From contig JAFWQA010000001.1 of NCBI GenBank assembly GCA_017509255.1, forward strand, positions 1-64,000: a stretch of DNA of 64,000 bases, read 5' to 3'. The translations under genes were made by a program, and so were the position numbers. Each line of letters opens with the position of its first letter. The stretch's first letter is position 1. The DNA is from Clostridia bacterium. Lineage in GTDB: Bacteria; Bacillota; Clostridia; Christensenellales; Aristaeellaceae. Below, in pieces: positions 16,142 to 25,384 of this stretch. The notes under the pieces are model-generated. The model made no database searches. It was not told where the DNA came from and saw only the letters and a list, made by a program, of their open reading frames with translations.

Positions 16142-17104
16142 TTACGGTGTTTCATTTTCGGGCGGCAGGGTTGTTTCTGAACCGGAGGAAGCGTCGGGTG
16201 CTTCATCAGGGGTTTCCGGTTCCGGCTGGTCCGCCAGCTGCAGAACCGGCAGATCCGATTCCGCGAAGGGACTGTCGCCGATCGTGTCCAGAGAATCATC
16301 AGGCAGATCGGAGGAAGCTTCCTTCTCTGTTTCCTCCGGGATATCCGCGGAAGGGAAGGAAAGATTCAGATAACCGTCGTCATCCATTTCTGCCAGAACA
16401 GCATCCCCATAGCCCGGCATAGCCAGAACTTCCGTTGTGCGGGATCCCGCGGTCCGGGCGTATTCAACGGCAACGTCTGACCTGTGAAAATAATGCATGG
16501 GAATCAGAAGGCTTGGTTTGATGCTGAGAATGAAATAGTTGGATCCGGCATCAAACATGGATCCCTGCCGGGGATCTACGGGGAAAAACGCGATATCGAT
16601 GCGTTCCCGGCTCAGAGGCCGGAGAGCTTTCCGAAAATCCTGATCCGCTTCCTCAATTTCACGGACGCTGGATTCGTCCCGCCAATGCCAGAAATTCAGG
16701 TCTCCGGCATGGAAAAAATGGGTTCCGAATATCCTGAGAAGGAAGGAAACGCCCAGATCTGTGGAATCAAAAGCCGTGACGGAGATGTTATCCTCCAGCT
16801 CCAGTGTATCCCCGGGAGCCATCCGTTTCCCGCGGGTCCCGACAGGCATGTCGGAGGAAACGATGTAGGTCACGTCAGCGTGATCTTTCCAGGTATAAAC
16901 GACAGGATCAAAGTGATCCACATGTTCATGACTGATAAAAACAAAAATTTTCCGAAAAACAGACAGTTTCTCGGGAGTGATCCGTTTTTCGGGAGGCAGC
17001 TCTTCCTCTTCTCCGAGCCAGTAGTCAAAAACGAAGAGCAGATCCCGGCAGGAAACGGAGAATCCGCTGTGATAATAGTGAATGATTTCAAACTGTTGAC
17101 TCAC
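16142..17104 (-). CDS. MBL-fold metallohydrolase
   Basis: The protein has 320 residues. The metallo-beta-lactamase fold is shown by FVFISHEHVDHFDP (HxHxDH metal site, near residue 60) and THFFHAGDLNFWHW (third metal ligand). A later IPMHYFHRSD stretch supplies the last His. The layout resembles the UlaG/YtkL-like small-molecule hydrolases rather than RNases or lactamases; the substrate is unknown. The C-terminal 75 residues are acidic, Pro/Glu/Asp-rich and probably disordered. The start is uncertain: GTG at 17104 has GGAGG 11 bases upstream, while an in-frame GTG at 17116 overlaps that site. Confidence 0.85.
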   Translation of the reverse strand: MSQQFEIIHYYHSGFSVSCRDLLFVFDYWLGEEEELPPEKRITPEKLSVFRKIFVFISHEHVDHFDPVVYTWKDHADVTYIVSSDMPVGTRGKRMAPGDTLELEDNISVTAFDSTDLGVSFLLRIFGTHFFHAGDLNFWHWRDESSVREIEEADQDFRKALRPLSRERIDIAFFPVDPRQGSMFDAGSNYFILSIKPSLLIPMHYFHRSDVAVEYARTAGSRTTEVLAMPGYGDAVLAEMDDDGYLNLSFPSADIPEETEKEASSDLPDDSLDTIGDSPFAESDLPVLQLADQPEPETPDEAPDASSGSETTLPPENETP

Positions 17105-17225
17105 GGGTACGCGCACCTCCGCTGTCCAAACGGTTCCGGGTAAAGAAGAGCCGAAGAGACAGCATTCAATAATATCTATATTAAAGCCGCCGGACGGGGC
17201 GGCGAACTACCGATCATCGAGGTAA

Positions 17226-17254
17226 AGAATAACACATGCCCCCACTATTGTCAA
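17226..17254 (-). promoter_or_regulatory. Putative promoter of the MBL-fold gene
   Basis: On the minus strand a perfect TTGACA -35 (17249-17254) and TATTCT -10 (17226-17231) are 17 bases apart, about 120 bases upstream of the start. A GC-rich hairpin (GCCGCC / GGCGGC) lies in the leader. Confidence 0.65.
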
Positions 17255-17284
17255 ATTTTGCCCCTTTATCACCCACCAAAAAGC

Positions 17285-17309
17285 AAAAAAAATCCCGGAA
17301 AATCCGGGA
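17285..17309 (-). terminator. Terminator of the phosphodiesterase gene
   Basis: The stem TCCCGGA / TCCGGGA has an AAA loop; eight A residues on the + strand before it give a T-tract on the minus strand. Confidence 0.85.
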
Positions 17310-17371
17310 AAAACAGGTGTAAAATACCACTTGGAAGCATTTTTGAGGGGAATATGGAAATGAAAAGAAGT

Positions 17372-18595
17372 TTATGAAAGCATCAGCTCACGGGAGTGAT
17401 CCGTTCCTTCCGCTTCCGGCATGGAAAGCCCCATCAGGCCGGCAACGGTGGGGGCCACGTCCCGCATCGGAATGGATCCCATACGATAGTTTTGCCGGAT
17501 CCCTTTACCGTATACGGCAAAAAGGCAGTTTTCGGCGGAATGTCCCGGGCCGAATCCGTGAGTGGCCTTTTCCCGTTTGTTTATATCCAGCGCGTCCGAG
17601 AAGGCGATACCGTCCGCCGCTTCACAGGCAAAAGCCGGCCCTGCCGCAGCGTGCATGGAATCCAGTTTTTCACGGGGATAAAAACGGCTGATTCCGAATG
17701 CTTCCGCCTTTTGCTCAAGCAGCCGAACGGCGCGGGCCGGATCCGAGCTTTCGCGGACTGGGAAAAAATACGCGCTCTCCCCGTTGCTCTGTACCCGGAA
17801 ATCCGAATCAAGACCGGATTCTTTCAGAGCCTCCGACAGGCACACGGTACGGTGAATATCGCTTTGACCGTGATCGCTGACGGCAATCAGGAGGGCGTCC
17901 TCCATACCGGGTGTATTTTCCATGGTCCGGAGGATGTTTTTCAGCCGCTCTTCATTCCTGTGAACAGCTTCTTTGGCTTCTCGGCTGAATGTTCCGTGAT
18001 GATGGCGCATTTCGTCCAGATCGATCAGATGGACGGCAGTCAGGTCGGGCCGGCGACGGCGAATGATATCCTGAGTAATGGCGGCAGCATAATCGCTCAG
18101 CCCGGGTTCGCTGATCCCGCTGCGCAGACGGCCGTATCGGAGCTCGGACCGAAGGATGAAGAGGGGCGTCCCGTATCGCAGGGTTTTCAGCACGATGTTT
18201 TCACCGGGCAGCGGATGGACCTCCGGAAAGCACCATTTTGCAGCCGGGTTTTTGCAGCAGACAGGCCAGAGAACGGAACAGCAGCGTCCGCCGCCGGCTT
18301 TGACGGCATCGAAAAGGGTCGGTACCCGGATGTTTTTGCGTTCCCAGTACCAACGCCGGCCCGCGGCGGGGGTGTCCGGCTGGAAGGGCTGGTTCTGGCC
18401 GATGCCGGTCCTGTCCGGATCACAGCCGGTGATCAGGGTCACATGCGCCGGATAGGTCAATGCCGGGAATACCGTTTTGACCGAACAGCACCAGGAGCCG
18501 TGCTGAAGCAGGTAAGTCAGCCCGCCGTCGGGCTGCAGCTCCGTGAGATCCGCATCAAAAAAAGCATCAAGGGATACCAGAACCGCTTTTCTCAT
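17372..18595 (-). CDS. Alkaline-phosphatase-superfamily phosphodiesterase / nucleotide pyrophosphatase
   Basis: A 407-residue protein of the type I phosphodiesterase/nucleotide pyrophosphatase family. The N-terminal KAVLVSLDAF holds the first metal Asp. FPALTYPAHVTLITG carries the catalytic Thr of NPP enzymes. LIDLDEMRHHHG and AVSDHGQSDIH supply further metal ligands, and a His near GFGPGHS completes the site. There is no signal peptide, so it is probably cytoplasmic. Substrate cannot be told from sequence. Start 18595 is chosen because AAAGGA lies 8 bases upstream; an earlier ATG at 18616 has no site. It lies downstream of the sugar isomerase gene, with a terminator between. Confidence 0.85.
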   Translation of the reverse strand: MRKAVLVSLDAFFDADLTELQPDGGLTYLLQHGSWCCSVKTVFPALTYPAHVTLITGCDPDRTGIGQNQPFQPDTPAAGRRWYWERKNIRVPTLFDAVKAGGGRCCSVLWPVCCKNPAAKWCFPEVHPLPGENIVLKTLRYGTPLFILRSELRYGRLRSGISEPGLSDYAAAITQDIIRRRRPDLTAVHLIDLDEMRHHHGTFSREAKEAVHRNEERLKNILRTMENTPGMEDALLIAVSDHGQSDIHRTVCLSEALKESGLDSDFRVQSNGESAYFFPVRESSDPARAVRLLEQKAEAFGISRFYPREKLDSMHAAAGPAFACEAADGIAFSDALDINKREKATHGFGPGHSAENCLFAVYGKGIRQNYRMGSIPMRDVAPTVAGLMGLSMPEAEGTDHSRELMLS

Positions 18596-18619
18596 ATGGA
18601 AAATCCTTTCAGACATGAA

Positions 18620-18646
18620 AATACGGGCTGCCTTTCGGCAGCCCGT
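18620..18646 (-). terminator. Terminator between isomerase and phosphodiesterase genes
   Basis: A 10-bp stem (ACGGGCTGCC / GGCAGCCCGT) with a 4-nt loop, followed on the minus strand by ATTTTC. The T-tract is short, so some read-through into the next gene is likely. Confidence 0.75.
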
Positions 18647-18655
18647 GTCAGAGCA

Positions 18656-20140
18656 TTAAGCCCAGGGGTTCTCGGTCGGATACGGCAGGGCTTTGGGCTG
18701 ATTGTAGCTGATGTCCTGGATGCCCAGATACTTGAACACCTCGAACAGTTTCTTCGCGCAGTGATCGAAGGCTACGGCACCGTGGTGCGGATAGCGCTTC
18801 TGGACGAGCACGTGACGGTAGAAGCGGCCCATTTCCTTGATGGCGAATACGCCGATGCCGCCGAAGGAGCGGGTCTTGACGGGCAGGACTTCGCCTTCCG
18901 CGATGTAGGAACGGAGATTGCCCTCGCTGTCACACTGCAGGCGGTAGAAGGTGATGGGGCTGGCTGCGATGTCGCCTTCCAGCGTGCCGCGGGTGAAGTC
19001 CGGATCGCTTCCTTCGGGCTCCAGCAGGCGGTGCTGGATCAGCTGATATTTCACAGCACGGTCCGCGCACATCTTGCAGCTGGGCGTATTGCCGCAGTGG
19101 AAGCCCATGAAGGTGTCGGTCAGGGTGTAATCGAACTTGCCCTTGATGTCCTCGTCATAGATGTACTGCGGGACGGAGTTGTTGATGTCCAGCAGGGTGA
19201 CGGCATCACCGGTCAGGCAGGAGCCGATGTATTCGCTCAGGGCGCCGTAGATATCCACTTCACAGGATACCGGGATGCCGCGGCTGGCCAGACGGCTGTT
19301 GACGTAGCAGGGCTCGAAGCCGAACTGGGACGGGAAGGCGGGCCAGCATTTGTCTGCGAAGGCGACATATTCGCGGGCACCCTTGTGAGCTTCCGCCCAG
19401 TCGAGCAGGGTCAGCTCAAACTGAGCCATGCGCTCGAGCATATCTTCGTAGTAGCGGCCCTCGCCCATTTCCTTCTTCATGTCTTCGCAGACGGCGGGAA
19501 TGCGCTTGTCGCCGGCATGCTCCTTATAGGAGACCAGCAGATCCAGCTCGCTGTTTTCTTCGATTTCAATGCCCAGTTCGTACAGGCCCTTGATGGGGGC
19601 GTTGCAGGCGAAAAAGTCCTGAGGCCGGGGTCCGAAGGTGATGATCTTCAGGTTCTTGAGGCCGACGATCACGCGGGCGATCGGGATGAACTCGGCGATC
19701 TTGTCCGCCAGCTCATCGGCGGTGCCGACGGGATATTCCGGGATGTAGCCCTTCAGGTGGCGCATGCCCAGGTTGTAGGAGCAGTTCAGCATGCCGCAAT
19801 AGGCGTCGCCGCGGCCGTTAATCATGTCACCGTCGCCTTCGGCGGCAGCCACAAACATCACAGGGCCGTCAAAGTATTTGGCGATCAGGGTCTCGGGAGT
19901 TTCGGGCCCGAAGTTGCCCAGGAAAACGCAGGCGGCGTTGCAGCCGTTGGCCTTCAGTTCATCGACGGCCTTGAGCATGTCCTTTTCGTTTTCCACGGTG
20001 GTTTTGATCTCGACAAAATTGAGTTCCTTCTGGCCGCATTTGGCGGCGATGGCAGCACGGCGCTTCTCGCTGAGCACGATCGGGAAGCAGTCGCGGGATA
20101 CGGCAACCAGGCCGAGCTTGATGACAGGGATGTTCTCCAT
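18656..20140 (-). CDS. L-fucose/L-arabinose isomerase family protein
   Basis: The 494-residue protein resembles the L-fucose isomerase-like fold: an N-terminal Rossmann-like part (KLGLVAVSRDCFP, ACVFLGNFGPETPE), a middle domain (VAAAEGDGDMINGRGDAYCGML), and a C-terminal part with VSCEVDIYGALSEYIG, TDTFMGFHCGNTPSCKM and a PHHGAVAFDHC segment where metal-binding His and Glu are expected. These enzymes interconvert aldoses and ketoses. The exact sugar is not determined, and a fucose, arabinose or related substrate is possible. The start has an ideal GGAGGAGG site. The promoter and two palindromes upstream suggest regulation by a LacI-type or CcpA-like factor. Confidence 0.8.
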   Translation of the reverse strand: MENIPVIKLGLVAVSRDCFPIVLSEKRRAAIAAKCGQKELNFVEIKTTVENEKDMLKAVDELKANGCNAACVFLGNFGPETPETLIAKYFDGPVMFVAAAEGDGDMINGRGDAYCGMLNCSYNLGMRHLKGYIPEYPVGTADELADKIAEFIPIARVIVGLKNLKIITFGPRPQDFFACNAPIKGLYELGIEIEENSELDLLVSYKEHAGDKRIPAVCEDMKKEMGEGRYYEDMLERMAQFELTLLDWAEAHKGAREYVAFADKCWPAFPSQFGFEPCYVNSRLASRGIPVSCEVDIYGALSEYIGSCLTGDAVTLLDINNSVPQYIYDEDIKGKFDYTLTDTFMGFHCGNTPSCKMCADRAVKYQLIQHRLLEPEGSDPDFTRGTLEGDIAASPITFYRLQCDSEGNLRSYIAEGEVLPVKTRSFGGIGVFAIKEMGRFYRHVLVQKRYPHHGAVAFDHCAKKLFEVFKYLGIQDISYNQPKALPYPTENPWA

Positions 20141-20172
20141 GACAAGATTCCTCCTCCAACATAAATGAGCGT

Positions 20173-20275
20173 ATTTGTTTGCACAAATTCCTTTTTACAG
20201 CATAACACCCGCCGCTTTTTTCGTCAAGATTTTTTCCTTTTTTGCACAAGGAAAACAAGAGCTGGAAACGTTTCC
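20173..20275 (-). promoter_or_regulatory. Isomerase promoter with two candidate operators
   Basis: The minus strand has TTGACG (-35, 20222-20227) and TATGCT (-10, 20199-20204) spaced by 17 bases. Downstream of the -10 lies the dyad ATTTGT-TTGC-ACAAAT (20173-20188), placed as a classic repressor site. Upstream of the -35 lies the perfect palindrome GGAAACGTTTCC (20264-20275), typical of LacI-family or cre-like operators. Confidence 0.65.
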
Positions 20276-20318
20276 GCTCAGAAGGGCTCCGGCCCTTCTC
20301 CGGATCGAAAAAAACCTG

Positions 20319-20347
20319 TTGCAAAAACTGTCAAAAACAGGTATGAT
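20319..20347 (+). promoter_or_regulatory. gap promoter
   Basis: TTGCAA (-35, 20319-20324) and TATGAT (-10, 20342-20347) have 17-base spacing, about 47 bases upstream of the gap start codon. The palindrome at 20264-20275 lies about 45 bases farther upstream and might also affect gap. Confidence 0.7.
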
Positions 20348-20393
20348 AGCCTTTGGGTGAACTAATCTTACTATTAATTGGGAGGTATTTACC

Positions 20394-21464
20394 ATGGCAG
20401 TTAAAGTAGCGATCAATGGCTTCGGCCGTATCGGCCGTCTTGCTTTCCGTCAGATGTTCGCGGCGGAAGGTTATGAAATCGTTGCGATCAACGATCTGAC
20501 CAGCCCGGCTATGCTGGCTCATCTTCTCAAGTATGACACCGCGCAGCGCGGCTACTGCGGCGTGATCGGCGAAAACAAGCACACCGTCTCCTCCAAGGAG
20601 CCCGTGTTTGAAGAAGACGGCAAGACCGTGAAGGTCCCCGGCTCCATCACCGTTGACGGCAAAGAGATCACCATCTATGCCGAGCCCAAGGCTGCGAACC
20701 TGCCCTGGAAAGCTCTGGACGTGGACGTCGTGCTCGAGTGCACCGGCTTCTACACCAGCAAAGCCAAGAGCCAGGCTCATATCGACGCCGGCGCCAAGAA
20801 GGTCGTTATTTCCGCTCCTGCCGGAAACGATCTGCCTACCATCGTTTATAACGTCAACAACAACGTGCTGAAGGCCGAAGACACCATCATCTCCGCCGCT
20901 TCCTGCACCACCAACTGCCTGGCCCCCATGACCAAGGCTCTGAATGACGCTTATCCGATCGTCAGCGGTATCATGACCACCGTTCATGCATACACCGGCG
21001 ACCAGATGATCCTCGACGGCCCGCACCGCAAGGGTGACCTGCAGCGTGCCCGTGCCGGCGCTGCCAACATCGTTCCGAACTCCACCGGCGCTGCCAAGGC
21101 GATCGGCCTGGTCATTCCGGAACTGAACGGCAAGCTGATCGGCTCTGCCCAGCGCGTCCCGGTTCCTACCGGCTCCACCACGATCCTCGTCGCGGTCGTA
21201 AAGGGCAAGGACATCACCAAGGAATCCATCAACGCCGCCATGAAGGCTCAGTCTTCTGAATCCTTCGGCTACACCACCGAGAAGCTGGTTTCCAGCGACA
21301 TCATCGGTATGACCTACGGCTCCCTGTTCGATGCCAACCAGACCATGGTGACCAAGATCGACGATGACACCTATCAGGTGCAGGTCGTTTCCTGGTATGA
21401 CAACGAGAACAGCTACACCAGCCAGATGGTCCGTACCATCAAGTACTTTGCGGAACTGAAGTAA
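20394..21464 (+). CDS. gap: Glyceraldehyde-3-phosphate dehydrogenase
   Basis: A 356-residue cytoplasmic glycolytic enzyme that oxidises glyceraldehyde-3-phosphate to 1,3-bisphosphoglycerate. The NAD-binding [16 protein letters not shown] is at the N-terminus and the INDL segment that follows favours NAD. The catalytic Cys is about residue 171 in [12 protein letters not shown]. The phosphate-site [19 protein letters not shown] and the C-terminal [12 protein letters not shown] are present. It is slightly longer than the usual 335 residues. The ribosome site GGGAGG is ideal. The coding sequence strongly prefers C-ending codons, consistent with high expression. It is not followed by pgk or tpi, so it is monocistronic here. 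Confidence 0.98.
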   Translation: MAVKVAINGFGRIGRLAFRQMFAAEGYEIVAINDLTSPAMLAHLLKYDTAQRGYCGVIGENKHTVSSKEPVFEEDGKTVKVPGSITVDGKEITIYAEPKAANLPWKALDVDVVLECTGFYTSKAKSQAHIDAGAKKVVISAPAGNDLPTIVYNVNNNVLKAEDTIISAASCTTNCLAPMTKALNDAYPIVSGIMTTVHAYTGDQMILDGPHRKGDLQRARAGAANIVPNSTGAAKAIGLVIPELNGKLIGSAQRVPVPTGSTTILVAVVKGKDITKESINAAMKAQSSESFGYTTEKLVSSDIIGMTYGSLFDANQTMVTKIDDDTYQVQVVSWYDNENSYTSQMVRTIKYFAELK

Positions 21465-21498
21465 GTCTTCCTTTCCGGGTACTGTTCTGTCGTCTGCA

Positions 21499-21532
21499 GC
21501 CCACTTCCGGTATGGCCGGGAGTGGGCTTTTT
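21499..21532 (+). terminator. gap terminator
   Basis: The stem GCCCACTTCCGG pairs with its near-complement ending AGTGGGC (one wobble pair), followed by five T residues. Confidence 0.9.
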
Positions 21533-21599
21533 CTGTCTTCCCGGGATGCTGAACCGAAGGAAAAAACCGAAAATAAATAAAGGATAACGGGTATCAAAC

Positions 21600-23438
21600 A
21601 TGAGTGAAGCAACACAGACAAATACAGTCCCCCGCCCGGGTCGGGGCAGGCTGATCCGGTTTTTTCTCAAAGGCAGCAAGTTTTTCTTCCTGCTCTGTAT
21701 GATCTGCGCGGCGCTGTCCGCGCTGGCGGATATGATCACGCCGCAGATCATCCGTATCGCCGTGGACAATGTTCTCGGCAAGGCTCCCCTGGACAATCTC
21801 AGCCCGCAGGTCCGTGCCGCGGTCGAAGCGGCCGGCGGTCCCGCCTATCTCCGGGAGCACCTCTGGATCCTGGCGCTGGCTGTCATAGCCGTGGCGCTGG
21901 TCAAGGTCGCTACCCAGTACGGCTTCCGCGTAGCGAATACCCGCGGCAGTGAAACCATGGTCAAAACCATGAGGGATACGCTCTTCAACCATATTGAGCG
22001 CCTTCCCTTCCAGTGGCACATGACCAACCATACCGGCGACATCATTCAGCGGTGCACCAGCGATATCGATACCACGAGAAATTTCATTTCGGAACAGATG
22101 ACCAACCTGATCCGCATCATCATTCTGCTGGGCCTGAGCGTGGTTTTCATGCTCACTATGAACGTGCAGCTGACGCTGATCGCCATGATCCCGCTGCCGG
22201 TCATTATCTGGTATTCCCTCCGCTTCCATCACAAAATCCATGAGGGCTTTGAGAAGTGCGACGAGAATGAGGGAAAGCTCTCTGCCATGGTGCAGGAGAA
22301 CCTGACCGGCGTGCGCGTTGTACGGGCATTCGGCCGGGAGCGCTATGAGCGGGACCGTTTCAATGCGCAGAACGAGCATTATACGGGTCTGTGGTGTGAT
22401 ATGGGAGAAACCATGTCCCGTTTCTGGAGCGTCAGTGATATTTTTTCCGGTATCCAGATCATGCTGGTCGTTGTGTTCGGTGTGCTTTTCTGTCTGAATG
22501 ACAGTATGACCAGCGGTGAGTATATCGCTTTCCTCAGCTATAACGGTATGCTTGTCTGGCCGGTCCGTCAGCTGGGGCGCATGATCAGTGAAATGAGCAA
22601 GGCCGGCGTTTCCATAGACCGTATCGGCTATATCATGGACGCGGAGGAGGAAAAGGACGACGGGGACGCGCAGACGCCGCCGATGACCGGCGACATCCGG
22701 TTCGAGCATGTGTCCTTTGCCTATGAAGGGGCGCCGGAGATGCTGCACGACATCGATCTGACGGTCCCCGCCGGTTCAACCCTGGGTATTCTGGGCGGCA
22801 CGGGCAGCGGAAAAAGCACGCTGATGTACCTGCTGGACCGGCTTTATCCGCTCTCTCCGGAAAACGGGCGCATCACCATTGGCGGCACGGATATCCGCCG
22901 TATCAAGCTCAGCCATCTCCGTTCAAACATCGGCATCGTGTTGCAGGAGCCCTTCCTTTTTTCACGGACTCTGCGGGAAAACCTGGGCATTACCAGCGCT
23001 TCCCTCTCCGAGGAGGATATGCGGGAAGCAGCCCGCGCAGCATCGCTGGACGAGACGGTGGATTCCTTTTCCAAGGGCTATGAAACCTTTGTCGGCGAGC
23101 GGGGCGTGACTCTGTCCGGCGGCCAGAAGCAGCGGGCGGCCATCGCCCGGATGCTGACGCAGAAGGCGCCGATCATGATCTTTGACGATTCCCTTTCCGC
23201 CGTGGATACGGAAACAGACGCGAAGATCCGGTCCGAGCTGGAGAAACGCTTCGGGTCCGCCACGATCATTCTGATTTCCCACCGGATCACAACGCTGTCC
23301 AAGGCTGACCGTGTTCTCGTGCTGGACCATGGGCGCATCAGCCAGTTGGGAACGCCGGAGGAGCTGCGCACGCAGCCGGGCCTGTACCGGCAGATCTACG
23401 ATATTCAATCTCTTTCCAGAGAGGAGGCGAACGTGTAA
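21600..23438 (+). CDS. ABC exporter half-transporter, degenerate-site subunit
   Basis: The 612-residue protein has a six-helix membrane domain (about 20-330) and a C-terminal ATPase domain. Walker A is GGTGSGKST (about 399-407), the signature LSGGQKQR (about 504), and Walker B IMIFDDSLSAVD, with Asp where the catalytic Glu should be. That change marks the BmrC-type partner of heterodimeric exporters, which has a non-hydrolysing Walker site but a good signature. An unusual loop of about 20 residues follows helix 1. Its stop codon overlaps the next start by one base (TAATG), so the two subunits are translationally coupled. Likely cargo is drugs, lipids or peptides; the sequence does not say. 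Confidence 0.92.
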   Translation: MSEATQTNTVPRPGRGRLIRFFLKGSKFFFLLCMICAALSALADMITPQIIRIAVDNVLGKAPLDNLSPQVRAAVEAAGGPAYLREHLWILALAVIAVALVKVATQYGFRVANTRGSETMVKTMRDTLFNHIERLPFQWHMTNHTGDIIQRCTSDIDTTRNFISEQMTNLIRIIILLGLSVVFMLTMNVQLTLIAMIPLPVIIWYSLRFHHKIHEGFEKCDENEGKLSAMVQENLTGVRVVRAFGRERYERDRFNAQNEHYTGLWCDMGETMSRFWSVSDIFSGIQIMLVVVFGVLFCLNDSMTSGEYIAFLSYNGMLVWPVRQLGRMISEMSKAGVSIDRIGYIMDAEEEKDDGDAQTPPMTGDIRFEHVSFAYEGAPEMLHDIDLTVPAGSTLGILGGTGSGKSTLMYLLDRLYPLSPENGRITIGGTDIRRIKLSHLRSNIGIVLQEPFLFSRTLRENLGITSASLSEEDMREAARAASLDETVDSFSKGYETFVGERGVTLSGGQKQRAAIARMLTQKAPIMIFDDSLSAVDTETDAKIRSELEKRFGSATIILISHRITTLSKADRVLVLDHGRISQLGTPEELRTQPGLYRQIYDIQSLSREEANV

Positions 23439-25246
23439 TGGAACAGACGCAGCATACTGCTTCCCTGCCGTTTTTCGGCATTCCGAAGCTTGTTCCCTAT
23501 ATGAAGAAATACAGGACGACCCTGACTGCGATGGTGCTGTGCGGCCTTGCGTCCACAGGGATCGATATCCTGCTCCCGCTGGCCCAGCGATACGCGCTGA
23601 ATCATTTCATCACGCTGCGTACGCTGGACACCATGCCCTTCTATCTGGTCCTGTATCTTTTTGCGATCGTTTTTGCCGCAGGCATGAATTACATCTCCTG
23701 CAGGGGCGCCATGACCACAGAGGTCCGGGTGAACCGTGACCTGCGTGCAGCGGCCTTCGATCATCTGCAGAATCTGTCCTTCAGCTATTTCAATCAGAAC
23801 AGTGTGGGCTATATCCATGCCCGGGTCATGAGCGACACGGGAAGGATCGGCAGCCTGGTTTCCTGGTCGCTGATGGACTGTGTCTGGCATACCAGCTACC
23901 TGATCGGTTCCGTTGCGGTCATGCTGGTGATCAATGCCCGTCTCGCGCTGATGATCATGGTGATCCTTCCCCTGATCGTTGTGCTGTATTCCATTTTTCA
24001 GAAGAAGCTGATCCGTGCCAACCGGCAGATCCGGGAAATGAACAGCCGGATCACCGGAGATTTCAATGAAGGCATCACAGGCGCAAAAACCATCAAGACC
24101 CTGGTGATCGAAAAGAAGATGGCGGAGGATTTCGTGAAGGATACCTCCGATATCAAGCGAAAGAGCATCGGCGCGGCCAGGCTGCGGGGCTTGTTTGCGG
24201 TCACGATGCATCTGGCCTCCTCCCTGGCGCTGGCTATCGTCCTGTGGAAGGGCGGCTATATTGCCGAGAGCGAGGTCGGCACCTTTTCCATGTTCATGTC
24301 CTATGCGCAGGGCATGATGGAGCCGATCCGATGGATCGTGGACGCCATCTCGGACGTTATTACGACCCAGGTCAATATCGAAAGACTCACCCGCCTGCTG
24401 GGGACCCGTTCAGACGTTACGGATTCGGCAGAAGTCATTGAAAAGTACGGTGACAGCTTTGATCCGAAAAAGGAAAACTGGGAGCCCATCCGCGGCGATA
24501 TCGAGTTTCAGGACGTTACCTTCCGCTACCCGGACGGTGACGAGAATGTGCTTGAGCATTTCAGCCTGAAGATCCCCTTCGGCTCCAATATTGCCATTGT
24601 CGGTGAAACCGGCGCCGGCAAGAGCACCCTGGTGAATCTGGTCTGCCGATTCTTTGAGCCCACGCAGGGTACCGTGCTGATCGACGGGCGGGACGCACGG
24701 GAGCGCAGCCAGCTCTGGCTGCACAGCGCCATCGGCTATGTGCTGCAGACGCCTCACCTTTTCTCCGGTACGATCCGGGAGAATCTGCTGTACGGTAATC
24801 CGAACGCCACGGAGGAGCAGATCGAAGCGGCGCTGAAGCTGGTGTCGGCGGATGAAGTCATCGCGAAAATGGAAAAAGGACTTGATACAGACGTCGGTGA
24901 GGGCGGCGATATGCTCTCCACCGGCGAAAAACAGCTGATCTCCTTTGCGCGGGCGATTCTGGCGGATCCCAGGATCCTTGTGCTGGATGAAGCGACTGCT
25001 TCGGTCGATACCCTGACCGAGCAGAAGATCCAGTCGGCGATCGATACGGTGATCCGCGGACGGACCTCACTGGTGATCGCCCACCGGCTTTCCACGGTGA
25101 AGAACGCGGACCTGATCCTGGTCGTCAAAGGCGGCAAGATCGTCGAGCAGGGCACTCATACAGAACTGATCCGCGCCAAAGGCAACTATTATCATCTCTA
25201 TACACGGCAGTACGAGGATGAGGCGACCTCCTCCGCGCTGGCATAA
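23438..25246 (+). CDS. ABC exporter half-transporter, catalytic subunit
   Basis: A 602-residue partner of the preceding gene. It has six membrane helices (about 20-320), then an ATPase domain with Walker A GETGAGKST (about 388-396), a degenerate signature LSTGEKQL in place of LSGGQ (about 492), and a normal Walker B ILVLDEATASVD with catalytic Glu. Together the two proteins give one working ATP site (this Walker A/B with the partner's LSGGQ) and one degenerate site, as in BmrCD and TM287/288. The gene ends in a long palindromic terminator. Confidence 0.93.
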   Translation: MEQTQHTASLPFFGIPKLVPYMKKYRTTLTAMVLCGLASTGIDILLPLAQRYALNHFITLRTLDTMPFYLVLYLFAIVFAAGMNYISCRGAMTTEVRVNRDLRAAAFDHLQNLSFSYFNQNSVGYIHARVMSDTGRIGSLVSWSLMDCVWHTSYLIGSVAVMLVINARLALMIMVILPLIVVLYSIFQKKLIRANRQIREMNSRITGDFNEGITGAKTIKTLVIEKKMAEDFVKDTSDIKRKSIGAARLRGLFAVTMHLASSLALAIVLWKGGYIAESEVGTFSMFMSYAQGMMEPIRWIVDAISDVITTQVNIERLTRLLGTRSDVTDSAEVIEKYGDSFDPKKENWEPIRGDIEFQDVTFRYPDGDENVLEHFSLKIPFGSNIAIVGETGAGKSTLVNLVCRFFEPTQGTVLIDGRDARERSQLWLHSAIGYVLQTPHLFSGTIRENLLYGNPNATEEQIEAALKLVSADEVIAKMEKGLDTDVGEGGDMLSTGEKQLISFARAILADPRILVLDEATASVDTLTEQKIQSAIDTVIRGRTSLVIAHRLSTVKNADLILVVKGGKIVEQGTHTELIRAKGNYYHLYTRQYEDEATSSALA

Positions 25247-25288
25247 AGCTGCCGCGGAGACCGGTCTGACCCGCGCCGTGCGCGGAAG

Positions 25289-25324
25289 GGGGAGTTTTTC
25301 CGATCGGAAAAACTCCCCTTTCCA
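25289..25324 (+). terminator. Terminator of the ABC exporter operon
   Basis: A 30-base perfect palindrome (25289-25318) centred on CGATCG folds into a long stem and is followed by TTTT. Confidence 0.85.
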
Positions 25325-25327
25325 TAT

Positions 25328-25359
25328 AAAAAATCCCTTTCCCCATACAGGGAAAGGGA
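25328..25359 (-). terminator. Terminator of the radA-yacL operon
   Basis: The stem TCCCTTTCCC / GGGAAAGGGA has a 6-base loop, with six A residues on its left side that read as a T-tract on the minus strand. It faces the exporter terminator directly. Confidence 0.85.
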
Positions 25360-25384
25360 AACGGGAGGAAAGGACCCCTTTCTG

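Noticed and set aside
17396..20164. 922-codon open frame on the + strand
   Set aside because: It lies antisense to the phosphodiesterase and sugar isomerase genes, which have clear family motifs, ribosome sites, promoter and terminator. The long frame is a by-product of G/C-rich third codon positions.
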